Assembly (NCBI RefSeq): GCF_900091555.1
Contig: NZ_FMCX01000003.1
Location: 558,001 to 622,000 of the forward strand
From: Micromonospora mirobrigensis
GTDB taxonomy: Bacteria > Actinomycetota > Actinomycetes > Mycobacteriales > Micromonosporaceae
DNA length: 64,000 nucleotides
Reading direction: 5' to 3'
Below, in pieces: positions 49,046 through 59,211 of the stretch; within the stretch, counting starts at the first letter, position 1, and each line of letters opens with the position of its first letter. A program made the position numbers and the translations under genes. The notes beneath the pieces were generated by a model. That model was not told the origin of the DNA. It did not search any database and saw nothing but the letters and a program-made list of their open reading frames with translations.

Positions 49046-49054
49046 ACTCTAACA
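49046..49054 (-). promoter_or_regulatory. Possible secY promoter, extended -10
   Basis: On the minus strand TGTTAGAGT forms an extended -10 element, about 90 bases before secY. No convincing -35 is seen. The strong terminator just upstream makes a separate promoter for secY-adk-map likely. Confidence 0.35.
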
Positions 49055-49133
49055 GCCCGATCCCGGTCCGGGCAGGTGCGCCCGGCTACATAAACCGGAT
49101 CCGATGTTACCCGGCGCACACGGCCCGGGTGAG

Positions 49134-49178
49134 ACCACGGCGCCCGCCCAGTTGCGACAACTGAGCGGGCGCCGTGGT
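49134..49178 (-). terminator. Terminator after rplO with nested hairpin
   Basis: ACCACGGCGCCCGC (49134-49147) pairs perfectly with GCGGGCGCCGTGGT (49165-49178). Inside, CAGTTG pairs with CAACTG around a CGA loop, giving about 20 bp in total. It lies six bases past the rplO stop and separates the spc genes from secY. Confidence 0.8.
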
Positions 49179-49183
49179 TCTGC

Positions 49184-49627
49184 CTACAGCTCGGTGACGG
49201 AGCCACCGGCGGCGGTGATCTTCTCCTTGGCCGACGCGCTGAACGCGTGCGCCGACACCTGGAGCGCCACACCACCGAGGTCGCCGGTGCCGAGCACCTT
49301 GACCGGCTGGCCCTTGCGGACCGCACCGGCCTCGACCATCTCGATCGGGCCGACCTGGCCGCCGTTCGGGAAGAGCTCGGCGAGCCGGTCCAGGTTGACC
49401 ACCTGGAAGACGACCTTGAACTTGTTCTTGAAGCCCTTCATCTTCGGCAGGCGCATGTGGATGGGCATCTGCCCACCCTCGAACGCGGCCGAGATGTTCT
49501 TGCGGGCCTTGGAACCCTTGGTACCGCGACCGGCGGTCTTGCCCTTGGAGCCCTCACCGCGACCCACACGGGTCTTCGCGGTCTTGGCACCGGGCGCCGG
49601 GCGCAGGTGGTGGACCTTGATCGTCAT
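49184..49627 (-). CDS. rplO: 50S ribosomal protein L15
   Basis: A 147-residue L15 (uL15). The Gly/Lys-rich N-terminal extension ([25 protein letters not shown] in part [20 protein letters not shown]) threads into rRNA, and the globular C-terminal domain ends [14 protein letters not shown]. The ATG shares one base with the rpmD stop (TAATG). Last gene before the strong terminator. Confidence 0.96.
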   Translation of the reverse strand: MTIKVHHLRPAPGAKTAKTRVGRGEGSKGKTAGRGTKGSKARKNISAAFEGGQMPIHMRLPKMKGFKNKFKVVFQVVNLDRLAELFPNGGQVGPIEMVEAGAVRKGQPVKVLGTGDLGGVALQVSAHAFSASAKEKITAAGGSVTEL

Positions 49628-49809
49628 TACTCGACCTCCTCGACCTTCACGAGGTGGTTGACCGTGAAGATCATGCCGCGGATCTCCGGACGGTCCTCCT
49701 TGACCACCACGTCATTGATCCGCTTGAGACCGAGCGAACGCAGCGAGTGCCGCTGGTTGTGCTTGGCCCCGATTTCGGACCGGACCTGGGTGACCTTCAG
49801 GCGAGCCAT
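49627..49809 (-). CDS. rpmD: 50S ribosomal protein L30
   Basis: A 60-residue L30 (uL30): [37 protein letters not shown] and the terminal [14 protein letters not shown] 49809 shares a base with the rpsE stop (TGATG) and the stop shares a base with rplO, so three genes are coupled. It follows GGAAGC-like sequence inside rpsE. Confidence 0.95.
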   Translation of the reverse strand: MARLKVTQVRSEIGAKHNQRHSLRSLGLKRINDVVVKEDRPEIRGMIFTVNHLVKVEEVE

Positions 49810-50423
49810 CAGGAAGCCACCCCCGCCCGCGACGCCAGCATGGCGGCCGGCGCGACGTCCTCGACCGGCAGACCACGACGGGCCGCGACCTGCTCCGGGG
49901 ACTCGAGCCCCTTCAGGGCCGCCACCGTGGCGTGCACGATGTTGATCGGGTTCGACGAGCCGAGGCTCTTGGAGAGCACGTCGTGGATACCCGCGCACTC
50001 CAGCACGGCACGCACCGGGCCACCGGCGATGACACCCGTACCGGCCGAGGCCGGCTTGAGCAGCACCACACCGGCGGCGTCCTCGCCCGTGATCGGGTGC
50101 GGGATCGACTGACCGATCCGCGGCACCTTGAAGAAGTGCTTCTTGGCCTCCTCGACACCCTTGGCGATCGCCGCGGGCACCTCCTTGGCCTTTCCGTAGC
50201 CCACACCGACGGTGCCGTCGCCGTCGCCCACGATCACCAGGGCGGTGAAGCTGAAGCGACGACCACCCTTCACGACCTTGGCGACGCGGTTGATCGCGAC
50301 GACCCGCTCGAGGTGCGGGGTCTTCTCGACGGGCGCGTTTCCGCGGCCGCCCTCACGGCGGTTGTCGCGGCGACCACCCTCGTTGCCACCGGACCCGCCG
50401 CCACGGCGCTGTTGACCTGGCAT
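49809..50423 (-). CDS. rpsE: 30S ribosomal protein S5
   Basis: A 204-residue S5 (uS5) with a Gly/Arg-rich N-terminal extension of about 35 residues, then the dsRBD-like domain ([30 protein letters not shown], here [22 protein letters not shown]) and the C-terminal domain ([19 protein letters not shown]). It contributes to decoding accuracy and helicase action on mRNA. Lies 33 bases after rplR. Confidence 0.96.
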   Translation of the reverse strand: MPGQQRRGGGSGGNEGGRRDNRREGGRGNAPVEKTPHLERVVAINRVAKVVKGGRRFSFTALVIVGDGDGTVGVGYGKAKEVPAAIAKGVEEAKKHFFKVPRIGQSIPHPITGEDAAGVVLLKPASAGTGVIAGGPVRAVLECAGIHDVLSKSLGSSNPINIVHATVAALKGLESPEQVAARRGLPVEDVAPAAMLASRAGVAS

Positions 50424-50456
50424 CAGCAGCCTTCCTTATCTCTCGTGACGGGGTTT

Positions 50457-50846
50457 CTAGAACTCGAGCCCGGCTTCGCGGGCGGCGTCGGCAAGCGCGG
50501 CGACCCGCCCCGCGTACCGGTTGCCACCGCGGTCGAAGACGACCTTCGAGACGCCGGCGGCCTTGGCCCGCTCGGCGAGCAGGGCGCCGACCTTGCCGGC
50601 CAGGGCGCTCTTGTCGCCCTCGGTGCCGCGCAGCGAGGCGTCCAGGGTCGAGGCCGACGCCAGGGTGTGACCCTTGGCGTCGTCGACGACCTGAGCGGTG
50701 ATGTGCCGCAGGGACCGGGTGACGACCAGGCGGGGACGCTCGGCGGTGCCGTTGACGTTCTTGCGGACCCGGAAGTGCCGGCGCGCACGCCCGACGGCAC
50801 GCTTGGCGGCGACGCCGCGGCGGCGCTTGAGCAGCGTGGCGCTCAC
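50457..50846 (-). CDS. rplR: 50S ribosomal protein L18
   Basis: A 129-residue L18 (uL18), which binds 5S r[44 protein letters not shown] and [28 protein letters not shown] are characteristic. GTG start at 50846 overlaps the rplF stop by four bases. Confidence 0.96.
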   Translation of the reverse strand: MSATLLKRRRGVAAKRAVGRARRHFRVRKNVNGTAERPRLVVTRSLRHITAQVVDDAKGHTLASASTLDASLRGTEGDKSALAGKVGALLAERAKAAGVSKVVFDRGGNRYAGRVAALADAAREAGLEF

Positions 50847-51385
50847 TTCTTACCTGCCTTTCCAGCCTTGCGGCGGATGACCTCGCCCTGGTACTTGACG
50901 CCCTTGCCCTTGTAGGGCTCCGGCGGGCGGATCTTCCGGATGTTGGCGGCAACCTCGCCGACCTGCTGCTTGTCGATGCCGGCCACGTGGAACAGCGTCG
51001 GCCGCTCCACCGTGAAGGTGATGCCCTCGGGCGCCGGGACCAGCACCGGGTGCGAGAACCCGAGCGCGAACTCCAGGTCCTTGCCCTTGGCGGTCACGCG
51101 GTAACCGGTGCCAGCGATCTCCAGGCTCTTGCGGTAGCCCTCGGTCACGCCGACGATCATGTTGGCGACCAGGGTACGGCTCAGGCCGTGCAGCTCCTTG
51201 GCCTTGCGCTCGTCGTTCGGCCGGCTGACGTTCAGCTGGCCGTCCTCGGCCCGCTCCGCCTTGATCGGCTCGGCGAGCGTGTGCGACAGCTCGCCCTTCG
51301 GACCCTTGACCTTGACGGTCTGGCCCTCGATCGTGATGTCGACGCCGGCAGGCACCGGGATCGACTTACGTCCAATTCGCGACAT
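50843..51385 (-). CDS. rplF: 50S ribosomal protein L6
   Basis: A 180-residue L6 (uL6) near the factor-binding site. [21 protein letters not shown] opens the first of two homologous halves; the second has the signature [19 protein letters not shown] 51385 was chosen because it opens the universally conserved N-terminus; an in-frame upstream ATG adds rpsH-overlapping residues. It lies 16 bases after rpsH. Confidence 0.96.
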   Translation of the reverse strand: MSRIGRKSIPVPAGVDITIEGQTVKVKGPKGELSHTLAEPIKAERAEDGQLNVSRPNDERKAKELHGLSRTLVANMIVGVTEGYRKSLEIAGTGYRVTAKGKDLEFALGFSHPVLVPAPEGITFTVERPTLFHVAGIDKQQVGEVAANIRKIRPPEPYKGKGVKYQGEVIRRKAGKAGKK

Positions 51386-51401
51386 TTCTACCAGTCTCCC
51401 G

Positions 51402-51809
51402 TTACCAGACGAAGGCGAGGACTTCCCCGCCAACGCTCCGCTTGCGGGCCTGCCGGTCGGTCAGCAGTCCCTGGGACGTCGAAATGATCGCCACGCCCAG
51501 CCCGCCGAGCACCCGCGGGAGCCCGTCCGACTTGGCGTACACCCGGAGACCGGGCTTGGACACGCGCTTGATGCCGGCCAGGCTCCGCTCGCGGTTCTGG
51601 CCGTACTTCAGCTCGACGACCAGTCGCTTGCCGACGGCACCCTCCTCGGGCTCCTCGACCGACCAGGTGGCGATGTAACCCTCGGCCTTGAGGACCTCGG
51701 CGATGTTCGCCTTGATCTTCGAGTAGGGCATCGTCACCTGATCGTGGTACGCCTGGTTGGCGTTACGCAGACGCGTGAGCATGTCTGCGATCGGGTCGGT
51801 CATCGTCAT
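51402..51809 (-). CDS. rpsH: 30S ribosomal protein S8
   Basis: A 135-residue S8 (uS8), a primary 16S central-domain binder that autoregulates the spc operon in E. coli. [20 protein letters not shown] opens the fold and [31 protein letters not shown] closes it (key words [18 protein letters not shown]). ATG 51809 is preferred over a TTG at 51821; AAAGG lies upstream. Confidence 0.95.
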   Translation of the reverse strand: MTMTDPIADMLTRLRNANQAYHDQVTMPYSKIKANIAEVLKAEGYIATWSVEEPEEGAVGKRLVVELKYGQNRERSLAGIKRVSKPGLRVYAKSDGLPRVLGGLGVAIISTSQGLLTDRQARKRSVGGEVLAFVW

Positions 51810-51838
51810 GAAATTCGTCAACCTTTCTCGCCGGGGTT

Positions 51839-51857
51839 CCCCGGGCTGGGCCCGGGG
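51839..51857 (-). other. Intercistronic hairpin between rpsZ and rpsH
   Basis: CCCCGGG and CCCGGGG pair over 7 bp around CTGGG. Position upstream of rpsH resembles where S8-type feedback sites can occur, but no S8-site sequence is recognised. Confidence 0.4.
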
Positions 51858-51905
51858 CCTACGGCGAAGAGACAGTTCAGCTGACGCGCTGAGCGCGCCG
51901 GGCTA

Positions 51906-52091
51906 TTACCAGGAAGCCTTGGACACGCCGGGCAGCTCACCGCGGTGGGCCATCTCCCGGATGCACACCCGGCAGAGACCGAACTTGCGGTAGACCGCCT
52001 TCGGACGCCCGCACCGCTGGCAGCGGGTGTACGCGCGAACCGAGAACTTCGGCTTCGCGGCCGCCTTGATGATCAGCGCCTTCTTGGCCAT
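51906..52091 (-). CDS. rpsZ: 30S ribosomal protein S14, zinc-binding type Z
   Basis: A 61-residue short S14 (uS14). The zinc ligands are in [21 protein letters not shown], read as CxxC-x(12)-CxxC. This is the zinc-containing form; a longer zinc-free copy often exists elsewhere in actinobacterial genomes. Start ATG 52091, one base from the rplE stop. Confidence 0.96.
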   Translation of the reverse strand: MAKKALIIKAAAKPKFSVRAYTRCQRCGRPKAVYRKFGLCRVCIREMAHRGELPGVSKASW

Positions 52092-52092
52092 C

Positions 52093-52662
52093 TCAGTTCT
52101 CCTTGAACGGGAAGCCCAGGAGCTTGAGCAGCGCCCGGCCCTCGTCGTCGGTCGTGGCGGTGGTGACCACCGTGATGTCCATGCCCCGCTGGCGATCGAT
52201 CCGGTCCTGGTCGATCTCGTGGAACACCGACTGCTCGGTCAGACCGAACGTGTAGTTGCCGTGGCCGTCGAGCTTGCGACCGTCGAGACCGCGGAAGTCG
52301 CGGATACGCGGCAGCGCGATCGACAGCAGCCGGTCCAGGAACTCCCACATCCGGTCGCCGCGGAGGGTCACCTTCGCGCCGATCGGCATGCCCTCGCGGA
52401 GCTTGAACTGCGCGATGGACTTGGTCGCCCGCCGCACCTGCGGCTTCTGGCCGGTGATCGTGGCGAGGTCGCGGACCGCGCCGTCGATCAGCTTGGCGTC
52501 GCGAGCGGCCTCGCCGACACCCATGTTGACGACGATCTTGACCAGCCGCGGCACCTGCATCGGGTTGCCGTAGTTGTGCTGCTCCTGCAGCTTGGCCACG
52601 ATCTCGTTGCGGTACCGCTCCTTGAGGCGCGGCATGGTCTTGGTTTCGGTAGCCGTGGTCAT
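52093..52662 (-). CDS. rplE: 50S ribosomal protein L5
   Basis: A 189-residue L5 (uL5), binding 5S rRNA and P-site t[60 protein letters not shown] and the terminal [12 protein letters not shown] are present. ATG 52662 overlaps the rplX stop (TGATG) and has AAGGA upstream; a GTG one codon earlier is less likely. Confidence 0.96.
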   Translation of the reverse strand: MTTATETKTMPRLKERYRNEIVAKLQEQHNYGNPMQVPRLVKIVVNMGVGEAARDAKLIDGAVRDLATITGQKPQVRRATKSIAQFKLREGMPIGAKVTLRGDRMWEFLDRLLSIALPRIRDFRGLDGRKLDGHGNYTFGLTEQSVFHEIDQDRIDRQRGMDITVVTTATTDDEGRALLKLLGFPFKEN

Positions 52663-52982
52663 CACAGGTCCTTACCGGTGCTACGCGCGATGCGGACCTT
52701 CTGGCCGTTGTCGTCGATCCGGTAACCGACGCGGGTCGGCTTCCCGTCGGAGTCCAGGACCTGCACGTTCGAGACGTGGATCGGGGCCTCCTGGGTGACG
52801 ATGCCACCGGTCTTGGCGCCACGCTGGGTGGTGCTGATGCGGGTGTGCTTCTTGACCCGGTTCACGCCCTCGACCAGGACCTTGTCCTGCCGCGGGTAGG
52901 CCGCGATGACCTTGCCCTTGGCACCCTTGTCCTTGCCGGCGATGACGACGACCGTGTCGCCCTTCTTGACCTTCACGGTCAC
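52662..52982 (-). CDS. rplX: 50S ribosomal protein L24
   Basis: A 106-residue L24 (uL24), an assembly initiator near the exit tunnel. The KOW motif [21 protein letters not shown] is near the N-terminus, followed by [10 protein letters not shown] and a basic end. GTG 52982 overlaps the rplN stop (GTGA) and has GGAGG upstream; GTG 52976 is a possible alternative two codons later. Confidence 0.93.
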   Translation of the reverse strand: MTVKVKKGDTVVVIAGKDKGAKGKVIAAYPRQDKVLVEGVNRVKKHTRISTTQRGAKTGGIVTQEAPIHVSNVQVLDSDGKPTRVGYRIDDNGQKVRIARSTGKDL

Positions 52983-53347
52983 AACACCTCCGGCGCGAGA
53001 GAGATGATCTTCATGAACCGCTTGTCCCGCAGCTCCCGACCCACCGGGCCGAAGATGCGGGTACCGCGCGGGTCTCCACCGTCCTTGATGATGACGGCGG
53101 CGTTCTCGTCGAAGCGGATGTACGAACCGTCCGGCCGACGCCGCTCCTTGGCGGTGCGGACGACGACCGCCTTGACGACGTCGCCCTTCTTGACACCGGC
53201 ACCCGGGATCGCGTCCTTGACGGTCGCCACGATGACGTCGCCGATGCTCGCGTAGCGCCGACCGGAGCCACCGAGAACCCGGATGCACAGGATCTCCCGG
53301 GCACCCGTGTTGTCGGCGACGCGCAGTCGCGACTCCTGCTGAATCAC
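52979..53347 (-). CDS. rplN: 50S ribosomal protein L14
   Basis: A 122-residue L14 (uL14) at the subunit interface. [26 protein letters not shown] opens the barrel, and [27 protein letters not shown] is the signature region. GTG start at 53347. A 99-base gap with a strong hairpin separates it from rpsQ, the boundary between the S10 and spc gene groups. Confidence 0.96.
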   Translation of the reverse strand: MIQQESRLRVADNTGAREILCIRVLGGSGRRYASIGDVIVATVKDAIPGAGVKKGDVVKAVVVRTAKERRRPDGSYIRFDENAAVIIKDGGDPRGTRIFGPVGRELRDKRFMKIISLAPEVL

Positions 53348-53371
53348 GTCTATCTCCTATGTCTGCCGGTT

Positions 53372-53397
53372 CTCCGGCCGCCCGGGGGCGGCCGGAG
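53372..53397 (-). other. Hairpin at the rpsQ-rplN boundary
   Basis: CTCCGGCCGCC (53372-53382) pairs perfectly with GGCGGCCGGAG (53387-53397) around CGGG. No U-run follows on the minus strand. It sits at the S10/spc junction and could be an attenuator or processing site. Confidence 0.55.
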
Positions 53398-53446
53398 CCT
53401 GGCGGAACTTCGCCCGACCGTTTCGCCGGCCGAGCTCGAGCCTTCG

Positions 53447-53722
53447 CTACTTGGCCTTCTCGAGGATCTCCACGATCCGCCAACGCTTGGTGGCGGACAG
53501 CGGCCGGGTCTCCATGATCAGGACCCGGTCACCGATGCCGGCAGCGTTCTGCTCGTCGTGGACCTTCAGCTTGCTGGTCCGGCGCATGATCTTGCCGTAC
53601 AGCGCGTGCTTGACCCGGTCCTCGACCTCGACCACGACGGTCTTTTCCATCTTGTCGCTGACCACGAGGCCCTCACGCACCTTACGGCGGGCCCGCGCGG
53701 TGGCGGTGGTGTTCTCGCTCAT
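53447..53722 (-). CDS. rpsQ: 30S ribosomal protein S17
   Basis: A 91-residue S17 (uS17). [24 protein letters not shown] and [23 protein letters not shown] are the OB-fold blocks. A short Thr/Ala/Arg N-terminal extension is normal for actinobacteria. ATG 53722 overlaps the rpmC stop by four bases. Confidence 0.96.
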   Translation of the reverse strand: MSENTTATARARRKVREGLVVSDKMEKTVVVEVEDRVKHALYGKIMRRTSKLKVHDEQNAAGIGDRVLIMETRPLSATKRWRIVEILEKAK

Positions 53723-53955
53723 GATGCAGTCACCTCAGTCGGCGCGGCCGAGAGACCCAGCTCGCGCTCACGCATGATCGTGTAGATCCGGGCGATCTCC
53801 CGACGGATGACCTGCAGCCGCCGGTTGTTGTCCAGCTGCCCGGTTGCGGCCTGCACGCGGAGGTTGAACAGCTCCGCCTTGGCCTCACGCAGCTTCGTGA
53901 CCAGCTCCTCCTCGGAGAGCTCACGCAGCTCGGAAGGCTTGACGCCCGCTGCCAT
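53719..53955 (-). CDS. rpmC: 50S ribosomal protein L29
   Basis: A 78-residue helical L29 (uL29) at the exit tunnel, a docking site for SRP and trigger factor. [35 protein letters not shown] (key KAELFNLR) and [23 protein letters not shown] are typical. ATG 53955 overlaps the rplP stop (TGATG). Confidence 0.95.
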   Translation of the reverse strand: MAAGVKPSELRELSEEELVTKLREAKAELFNLRVQAATGQLDNNRRLQVIRREIARIYTIMRERELGLSAAPTEVTAS

Positions 53956-54380
53956 CAGGATTCACCCACTTCGCGCGTAACAATGCGGCACTTCATCGGG
54001 AGCTTGTGGATCGCGCGACGCATCGCCTCTCGCGCAATCTGCTCGTTGGGGAAGGACATCTCGAAGAGAACCCGCCCCGGCTTGACGTTGGCGACCCACC
54101 ACTCGGGCGAACCCTTACCGGAACCCATGCGGGTTTCCGCCGGCTTCTTGGTGAGAGCCTGGTCCGGGAAGATCGTGATCCAGACCTTGCCGCCACGCTT
54201 GATGTGACGGGTCATCGCGATACGCGCCGACTCGATCTGCCGGTTGGTCACGTACGCCGGCTCGAGAGCCTGGATCCCGAACTCGCCGAACACCACCCGG
54301 TTACCACCCTTGGACGCGCCGTGGCGGTCCGGGTGGTGCGGCTTGCGGAAGCCCTTCGGGGGCTTGCGCGGCATCAGCAT
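53955..54380 (-). CDS. rplP: 50S ribosomal protein L16
   Basis: A 141-residue L16 (uL16), which positions A-site t[25 protein letters not shown] at the start is slightly divergent, then [38 protein letters not shown] and the [19 protein letters not shown] signature. Two in-frame ATGs (54380, 54374) are two codons apart; the first is used. Three bases after rpsC. Confidence 0.95.
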   Translation of the reverse strand: MLMPRKPPKGFRKPHHPDRHGASKGGNRVVFGEFGIQALEPAYVTNRQIESARIAMTRHIKRGGKVWITIFPDQALTKKPAETRMGSGKGSPEWWVANVKPGRVLFEMSFPNEQIAREAMRRAIHKLPMKCRIVTREVGES

Positions 54381-54383
54381 CTG

Positions 54384-55256
54384 TCAGCCCTCCTGCTGCG
54401 TTTCTGCCGGCTGAGTGGCGGCCGCGGCGACAGCGCCGGCGTCCACCGGGTCGCCGGCCGGCGTCTCCGCCTGCTGCGCGATGGTGGTCGCGGCAGCGCG
54501 GCCGGCCTCGGTGCCACCGGCGGTCGTGCCGGACGAACCCGACCGGCCACGGCGCGGCCGCTCGGGCCGGTCGCCACGGTCACGGCGCGGGCCGCGGGAC
54601 GGAGCCGCCTCGGCCGGAGCCTCCCGGCCCGGAACGGCGTCGCCCTTGTAGATCCAGACCTTCACGCCGATCCGGCCGAAGGTCGTACGAGCCTCGAAGA
54701 AGCCGTACTCGATGTTGGCCCGCAGCGTGTGCAGCGGAACCCGACCCTCGCGGTAGAACTCGGTCCGGCTCATCTCGGCGCCGCCGAGACGGCCCGAGAC
54801 CTGCACCCGGATGCCCTTGCAGACCGGGTTCTTCATCGCGGACTGCATCGACTTGCGCATCGCCCGACGGAAGCTGACCCGGCTGGAGAGCTGCTCGGCA
54901 ACGCCCTGGGCGACCAGCTGCGCGTCCGACTCGGGGTTCTTCACCTCGATGATGTTCAGCTGCACCTGCTTGCCGGTGAGCTTCTCCAGCTCGCCGCGGA
55001 TCCGGTCCGCCTCGGCACCCTTACGGCCGATCACGATGCCCGGACGGGCGGTGTGGATGTCAACCCGGACCCGGTCCCGGGTGCGCTCGATGTCGACCTT
55101 GGAGATCCCGGCGCGCTCGAGGCCCTTGGACATCATCCGGCGGATCTTGACGTCCTCGCCGATGTAGTCCTTGTAGAGCTTGTCCGCGAACCAGCGGGAC
55201 TTCCAGTCGGTCGAGATGCCGAGCCGGAACCCAGTGGGGTGAACCTTCTGACCCAT
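54384..55256 (-). CDS. rpsC: 30S ribosomal protein S3
   Basis: A 290-residue S3 (uS3) at the mRNA entry channel. [23 protein letters not shown] opens it, [23 protein letters not shown] is the KH GxxG loop, and [25 protein letters not shown] ends the core near residue 215. The last ~75 residues are an Ala/Arg/Thr-rich extension with no fixed sequence, common in actinobacteria. It meets rplV at a shared base. Confidence 0.96.
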   Translation of the reverse strand: MGQKVHPTGFRLGISTDWKSRWFADKLYKDYIGEDVKIRRMMSKGLERAGISKVDIERTRDRVRVDIHTARPGIVIGRKGAEADRIRGELEKLTGKQVQLNIIEVKNPESDAQLVAQGVAEQLSSRVSFRRAMRKSMQSAMKNPVCKGIRVQVSGRLGGAEMSRTEFYREGRVPLHTLRANIEYGFFEARTTFGRIGVKVWIYKGDAVPGREAPAEAAPSRGPRRDRGDRPERPRRGRSGSSGTTAGGTEAGRAAATTIAQQAETPAGDPVDAGAVAAAATQPAETQQEG

Positions 55257-55711
55257 TACTCGGCACCCTCCGTCGTGCTCTGCGTGTCGGCGGCCTCGGC
55301 CTGCTTCGCCGGAGTGGCCTTCTTCGCCGACTTCTTCGGCGCAGCCGGCGCGACCGCCTCGACCGCCACGGTGATGTGGCAGGTCCGCTTGCGGATCCGG
55401 TAGGCCCGGCCCTGCGCACGCGGCCGGAACCGCTTCATGGTCGGGCCCTCGTCGACGAATGCCTCGCTGACGAGCAGCGCGTCAGGGTCCAGCCGCTCGT
55501 TGTTCTCCGCGTTGGCGATCGCGCTCGCGAGCACCTTGTACACCTGCTCGCTCGCAGCCTGCGGCGCGAACTGCAGCACCGTGAGCGCCTCCTTCGCGGG
55601 CAGGCCGCGGACGAGGTTGACCACCCGGCGCGCCTTCATCGGCGAGATGCGCACGTGTCGCGCAACCGCCCGCGCGCCCGGAAGCACCGGAGCGTCGCCC
55701 TTTCCTGGCAT
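55256..55711 (-). CDS. rplV: 50S ribosomal protein L22
   Basis: A 151-residue L22 (uL22) lining the exit tunnel. [77 protein letters not shown] are the conserved blocks (key [18 protein letters not shown]). The tail after residue ~120 is Ala/Lys/Thr-rich. No macrolide-resistance deletion is visible in the hairpin loop. Confidence 0.95.
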   Translation of the reverse strand: MPGKGDAPVLPGARAVARHVRISPMKARRVVNLVRGLPAKEALTVLQFAPQAASEQVYKVLASAIANAENNERLDPDALLVSEAFVDEGPTMKRFRPRAQGRAYRIRKRTCHITVAVEAVAPAAPKKSAKKATPAKQAEAADTQSTTEGAE

Positions 55712-55751
55712 CGCTGTAACCCCTTGTTCCTCTATCCGTATGCCCGCGGCG

Positions 55752-56033
55752 TCAGCGCCGGCGGCTCTTCCGGTCGTCCTTCTCGTGACCCTTGAACGTG
55801 CGGGTCAGCGCGAACTCGCCGAGCTTGTGCCCGACCATGGCCTCGGTCACGAACACGGGGACGTGCTTACGTCCGTCGTGCACGGCGATCGTGTGCCCCA
55901 GCATCTCGGGGATGATCGTCGAGCGCCGCGACCAGGTCTTGATGACGTTCTTCGAGCCCTTGTCGTTCTGCGTCTCCACCTTCTTGAGCAGGTGGTCGTC
56001 GACGAACGGGCCCTTCTTCAGGCTGCGAGGCAT
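55752..56033 (-). CDS. rpsS: 30S ribosomal protein S19
   Basis: A 93-residue S19 (uS19) of the 30S head. [67 protein letters not shown] (key [18 protein letters not shown]) and RRR end. Start ATG 56033, 12 bases after rplB. Confidence 0.96.
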   Translation of the reverse strand: MPRSLKKGPFVDDHLLKKVETQNDKGSKNVIKTWSRRSTIIPEMLGHTIAVHDGRKHVPVFVTEAMVGHKLGEFALTRTFKGHEKDDRKSRRR

Positions 56034-56045
56034 GCTCTATCTCCC

Positions 56046-56885
56046 TCAGCCGCGCTTACGCGTGGCGTAGCGGCGGCGGACGATCAGCCGGTCGCTCGGC
56101 TGGCCCTTACGACGGGTGCGGCCCTCGGGCTTACCCTGCGGGTTGACCGGGTGGCGACCACCGGAGGTCTTACCCTCACCACCACCGTGCGGGTGGTCGA
56201 CCGGGTTCATCGCGACACCACGGACGGTCGGGCGCTTGCCCTTCCACCGCATGCGGCCGGCCTTACCCCAGTTGATGTTCGACTGGTCGGCGTTGCCGAT
56301 CTCGCCGACGCTCGCGCGGCAGCGGACGTCGACCCGCCGGATCTCGCCGGACGGCATGCGCAGGGTCGCGTACGCGCCCTCACGGCCGAGCAGCTGGATG
56401 CCGACGCCGGCCGAACGGGCCAGCTTGGCGCCACCGCCGGGACGAAGCTCCACGTTGTGGATCGTCGTACCGACCGGGATGTTGCGCAGCGGCAGGTTGT
56501 TGCCCGGCTTGATGTCGGCGCTCGGGCCCGACTCGACCGCGTCGCCCTGCTTCAGGTCCTTCGGCGCGAGGATGTAACGCTTCTCGCCGTCGGCGTAGTG
56601 CAGCAGCGCGATGCGCGCGGTGCGGTTCGGGTCGTACTCGATGTGGGCGACCTTGGCCGGGATGCCGTCCTTGTCGACCCGCTTGAAGTCGATCAGACGG
56701 TACTGGCGCTTGTGGCCGCCACCGTGGTGCCGCGTGGTGATCCGGCCGTGGGCGTTACGCCCGCCCTTCTTCGGCAGCGGAGCCAGCAGCGACTTCTCCG
56801 GCGTGGACCGGGTGATCTCGGCGAAGTCGGCGACGCTGGAGCCACGGCGGCCCGGCGTCGTCGGCTTGTACTTGCGGATAGCCAT
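56046..56885 (-). CDS. rplB: 50S ribosomal protein L2
   Basis: A 279-residue L2 (uL2), required for subunit joining and peptidyl transfer. Blocks include [39 protein letters not shown] and the C-terminal [20 protein letters not shown] carrying the conserved histidine. The basic tail [11 protein letters not shown] is complete. 12 bases after rplW. Confidence 0.97.
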   Translation of the reverse strand: MAIRKYKPTTPGRRGSSVADFAEITRSTPEKSLLAPLPKKGGRNAHGRITTRHHGGGHKRQYRLIDFKRVDKDGIPAKVAHIEYDPNRTARIALLHYADGEKRYILAPKDLKQGDAVESGPSADIKPGNNLPLRNIPVGTTIHNVELRPGGGAKLARSAGVGIQLLGREGAYATLRMPSGEIRRVDVRCRASVGEIGNADQSNINWGKAGRMRWKGKRPTVRGVAMNPVDHPHGGGEGKTSGGRHPVNPQGKPEGRTRRKGQPSDRLIVRRRYATRKRG

Positions 56886-56897
56886 TGTCTACACCCC

Positions 56898-57200
56898 TCA
56901 GCTGACCGGGCCGCCGAAGGCCTCGATACGGTCTCCGTCAGCCAGCTTCACGATCGCCCGCTTGGTGGCCTTGCGCTGACCGAAGCCGGTCTTGGTGCGC
57001 TTGCGCTTGCCCTGGCGGTTGAGCGTGTTGACCGTCAGGACGCGGACGTTGAAGATCTGCTGGATAGCGATCTTGATCTCGGTCTTGTTCGCGTCCGGGT
57101 GCACCAGGAAGGTGTACCAGTTCCGGTTCAGCTCGCTGTAGCTCTTCTCCGAGACGACCGGCGCGACGATGACGTCCCGCGGATCGGCGATCGTGCTCAC
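56898..57200 (-). CDS. rplW: 50S ribosomal protein L23
   Basis: A 100-residue L23 (uL23), docking site for trigger factor and [26 protein letters not shown] and [31 protein letters not shown] are diagnostic (key [18 protein letters not shown]). GTG start at 57200 overlaps the rplD stop by four bases. Confidence 0.96.
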   Translation of the reverse strand: MSTIADPRDVIVAPVVSEKSYSELNRNWYTFLVHPDANKTEIKIAIQQIFNVRVLTVNTLNRQGKRKRTKTGFGQRKATKRAIVKLADGDRIEAFGGPVS

Positions 57201-57874
57201 TTGCCACCCTCCTCGGTGGTCTCGGCGGATCCGGCCACCGGGCCGACCTCCGTCGGCAGCCCGAGGAACTCGTCCAGGGCGTCCTTGGTGAAGACCACGT
57301 CGTCGGCCACCAGCACGTCGTACGTGTTGAGCTGGCCGGCCTCGATCAGGTGCACCCGCGGCTCGTTGCGCAGCGACACCCAGTTCAGCTCGTCGGCGCT
57401 GCTCAGCACGACCAGGACCCGGCGGGCCCCGGTGAACTTCGCCAGCGCGGTGAGCGCCGCCTTGGTGGACGGCTTCTCGCCCGAGACGAAAGCCTCGACG
57501 ACGTGCACCTGGCCGGCGCGGGCCCGGTCGGAGAGGGCGCCACGCAGGGCGGCGGCCTTCATCTTCTTCGGGGTCCGCTGGCTGTAGTCGCGCGGCACCG
57601 GGCCGTGGACCACGCCACCGCCGGCGAACTGCGGCGCGCGGGTCGAGCCCTGGCGGGCACGACCGGTGCCCTTCTGCTTGTACGGCTTCTTGCCGCCGCC
57701 GGAGACCTCGCCGCGGGTCTTGGCCTTGTGCGTGCCCTGCCGGGCCGCCGCGAGCTGGGCCACCACGACCTGGTGCATCAGGGCGACGTTCGCCTGGACG
57801 TCGAAGATGTCGCCGGGCAGCTCGACGGAGCCGCTCTTGGCGCCTTCGACGTTGAGGACGTCAACGGTGGTCAC
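57197..57874 (-). CDS. rplD: 50S ribosomal protein L4
   Basis: A 225-residue L4 (uL4), tunnel constriction protein and S10-operon autoregulator in E. coli. The tunnel loop has [29 protein letters not shown] in its usual form (key [15 protein letters not shown]). [17 protein letters not shown] residues [15 protein letters not shown] end the globular domain. GTG start at 57874 overlaps the rplC stop. Confidence 0.96.
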   Translation of the reverse strand: MTTVDVLNVEGAKSGSVELPGDIFDVQANVALMHQVVVAQLAAARQGTHKAKTRGEVSGGGKKPYKQKGTGRARQGSTRAPQFAGGGVVHGPVPRDYSQRTPKKMKAAALRGALSDRARAGQVHVVEAFVSGEKPSTKAALTALAKFTGARRVLVVLSSADELNWVSLRNEPRVHLIEAGQLNTYDVLVADDVVFTKDALDEFLGLPTEVGPVAGSAETTEEGGK

Positions 57875-58536
57875 TTGGCCGCACCGCCCTTCTTCGCCTT
57901 GGTCTTGGCCGCGGTACGGACCAGGACCAGCGCGCCCTTGGGGCCGGGAATGGCGCCACGGACGAGCAGGAGGTTGTTCTCGGTGTCGACCGCCTGGACG
58001 GTCAGGTTCTGGACGGTGTAGCGCACGCCACCCATCCGGCCGGCCATCCGGGTGCCCTTGAAGACACGACCCGGGGTGGCGCAGGCGCCGATGGAGCCCG
58101 GCGAGCGGTGCTTGCGCTCCACACCGTGGCTGGCGCGCAGACCGTGGAAGCCGTGCCGCTTCATCGGGCCGGCGTAGCCCTTGCCCTTGGTCTTGCCGGT
58201 GACGTCGATGACGACGCCCGCCGGGAACTCCTCGACCGTGACCTCCTGGCCCAGCGAGTAGTCGCCGGCGTCGGCGGTGCGCAGCTCGACGATGTGCCGG
58301 CGCGGCGCCACGTCCGCCTTCGCGTAGTGCCCGCTGACCGGCTTCTTCACCTTGCGCGGGTCGATCTTGCCGTACGCCAGCTGGACCGCGGAGTAACCGT
58401 CCTTCTCGGCGCTACGAACCTGGCTGACGACGCACGGGCCGGCCTGAACCACGGTCACGGGAACAACCTTGTTGTTGTCCCAGACCTGGGTCATACCGAG
58501 CTTGGCGCCCAGGATCCCCTTGACTTGCCTGTCCAT
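57871..58536 (-). CDS. rplC: 50S ribosomal protein L3
   Basis: A 221-residue L3 (uL3), which organises the peptidyl-transferase centre. [17 protein letters not shown] opens it, and the long finger has [22 protein letters not shown] then [27 protein letters not shown]. The conserved Gln/His methylation site region is normal. Start ATG 58536, 11 bases after rpsJ. Confidence 0.96.
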   Translation of the reverse strand: MDRQVKGILGAKLGMTQVWDNNKVVPVTVVQAGPCVVSQVRSAEKDGYSAVQLAYGKIDPRKVKKPVSGHYAKADVAPRRHIVELRTADAGDYSLGQEVTVEEFPAGVVIDVTGKTKGKGYAGPMKRHGFHGLRASHGVERKHRSPGSIGACATPGRVFKGTRMAGRMGGVRYTVQNLTVQAVDTENNLLLVRGAIPGPKGALVLVRTAAKTKAKKGGAAK

Positions 58537-58547
58537 TTGTCCGATCC

Positions 58548-58856
58548 CTACAGCTTGATCTCGATGTCGACGCCAGCCGGCAGGTCGAGGCGCATGAGCG
58601 AGTCGACCGTCTTCGGGGTCGGGTCGATGATGTCGATCAGCCGCTTGTGCGTGCGCATCTCGAAGTGCTCGCGCGAGTCCTTGTACTTGTGCGGCGAGCG
58701 GATAACGCAGAAACGGTTGATCTCCGTGGGCAGCGGCACCGGGCCCGCGACCTGCGCCCCGGTACGCGTCACCGTCTCGACGATCTTCCGCGCCGAGGAG
58801 TCGACGACCTCGTGGTCATAGGCCTTGAGCCGGATGCGGATCTTCTGTCCCGCCAT
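58548..58856 (-). CDS. rpsJ: 30S ribosomal protein S10
   Basis: A 102-residue S10 (uS10, NusE), also an antitermination factor. [64 protein letters not shown] (key [18 protein letters not shown]) are complete. ATG 58856 follows GAAGGAACAGAAG. It opens the S10 gene group, behind a leader of at least 100 bases. Confidence 0.97.
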
Positions 58857-59053
58857 GGTGGCTTCTGTTCCTTCTCTCGATGCCGCTGTGTTGCGGGCGC
58901 CTGCACCGGCTGGCGCAGGCCCACTTCGCCGACCCCCGCGGTCGGGCGTGTCGCGCCCTCGGACCAGGCTCCGCCCCGGGACTCCGGAGCGATTCGCTGA
59001 CCGCGCGGTGGGTCAAGGCGCCGATCGCATCACAGCGATCTGGACGCCGTGCG
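58857..59053 (-). promoter_or_regulatory. rpsJ operon leader with motif shared with rpsL leader
   Basis: No gene here. The 20-base stretch 58935-58954 is identical to 63761-63780 in the rpsL leader. It contains GGGCG-TGTCG-CGCCC (58943-58957), a small stem-loop. Next to it CCGACC (58929-58934) can pair with GGTCGG (58940-58945). A minus-strand TTGACC at 59011-59016 may be the -35 box; the matching -10 is poor. Confidence 0.5.
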
Positions 59054-59088
59054 AGGGTGGTTGACCGCCAGGGGCGATCAACCACCCT
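59054..59088 (-). terminator. Terminator after tuf
   Basis: AGGGTGGTTGA (59054-59064) pairs perfectly with TCAACCACCCT (59078-59088). It lies about 120 bases past the tuf stop and upstream of the rpsJ leader, so it separates the str and S10 groups. Confidence 0.72.
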
Positions 59089-59211
59089 ACGCGCGACTGT
59101 TGGTCTGTCCCGGAGGTCCAGCTCTCACCGGACACGGGCGACTAACCGTCGTTACGCAACCTGACCAGTATGCCGTACGACTGCACGGCAACGCCAATCG
59201 GGTTACCTAGC

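Noticed and set aside
46143..49052. A 969-codon open frame antisense to map, adk and secY
   Set aside because: No family motifs, and the minus-strand genes are certain. Produced by GC-biased third codon positions.
55437..57587. A 716-codon frame antisense to rplV through rplD
   Set aside because: Mirror of unmistakable ribosomal genes, no start signal, no motifs.
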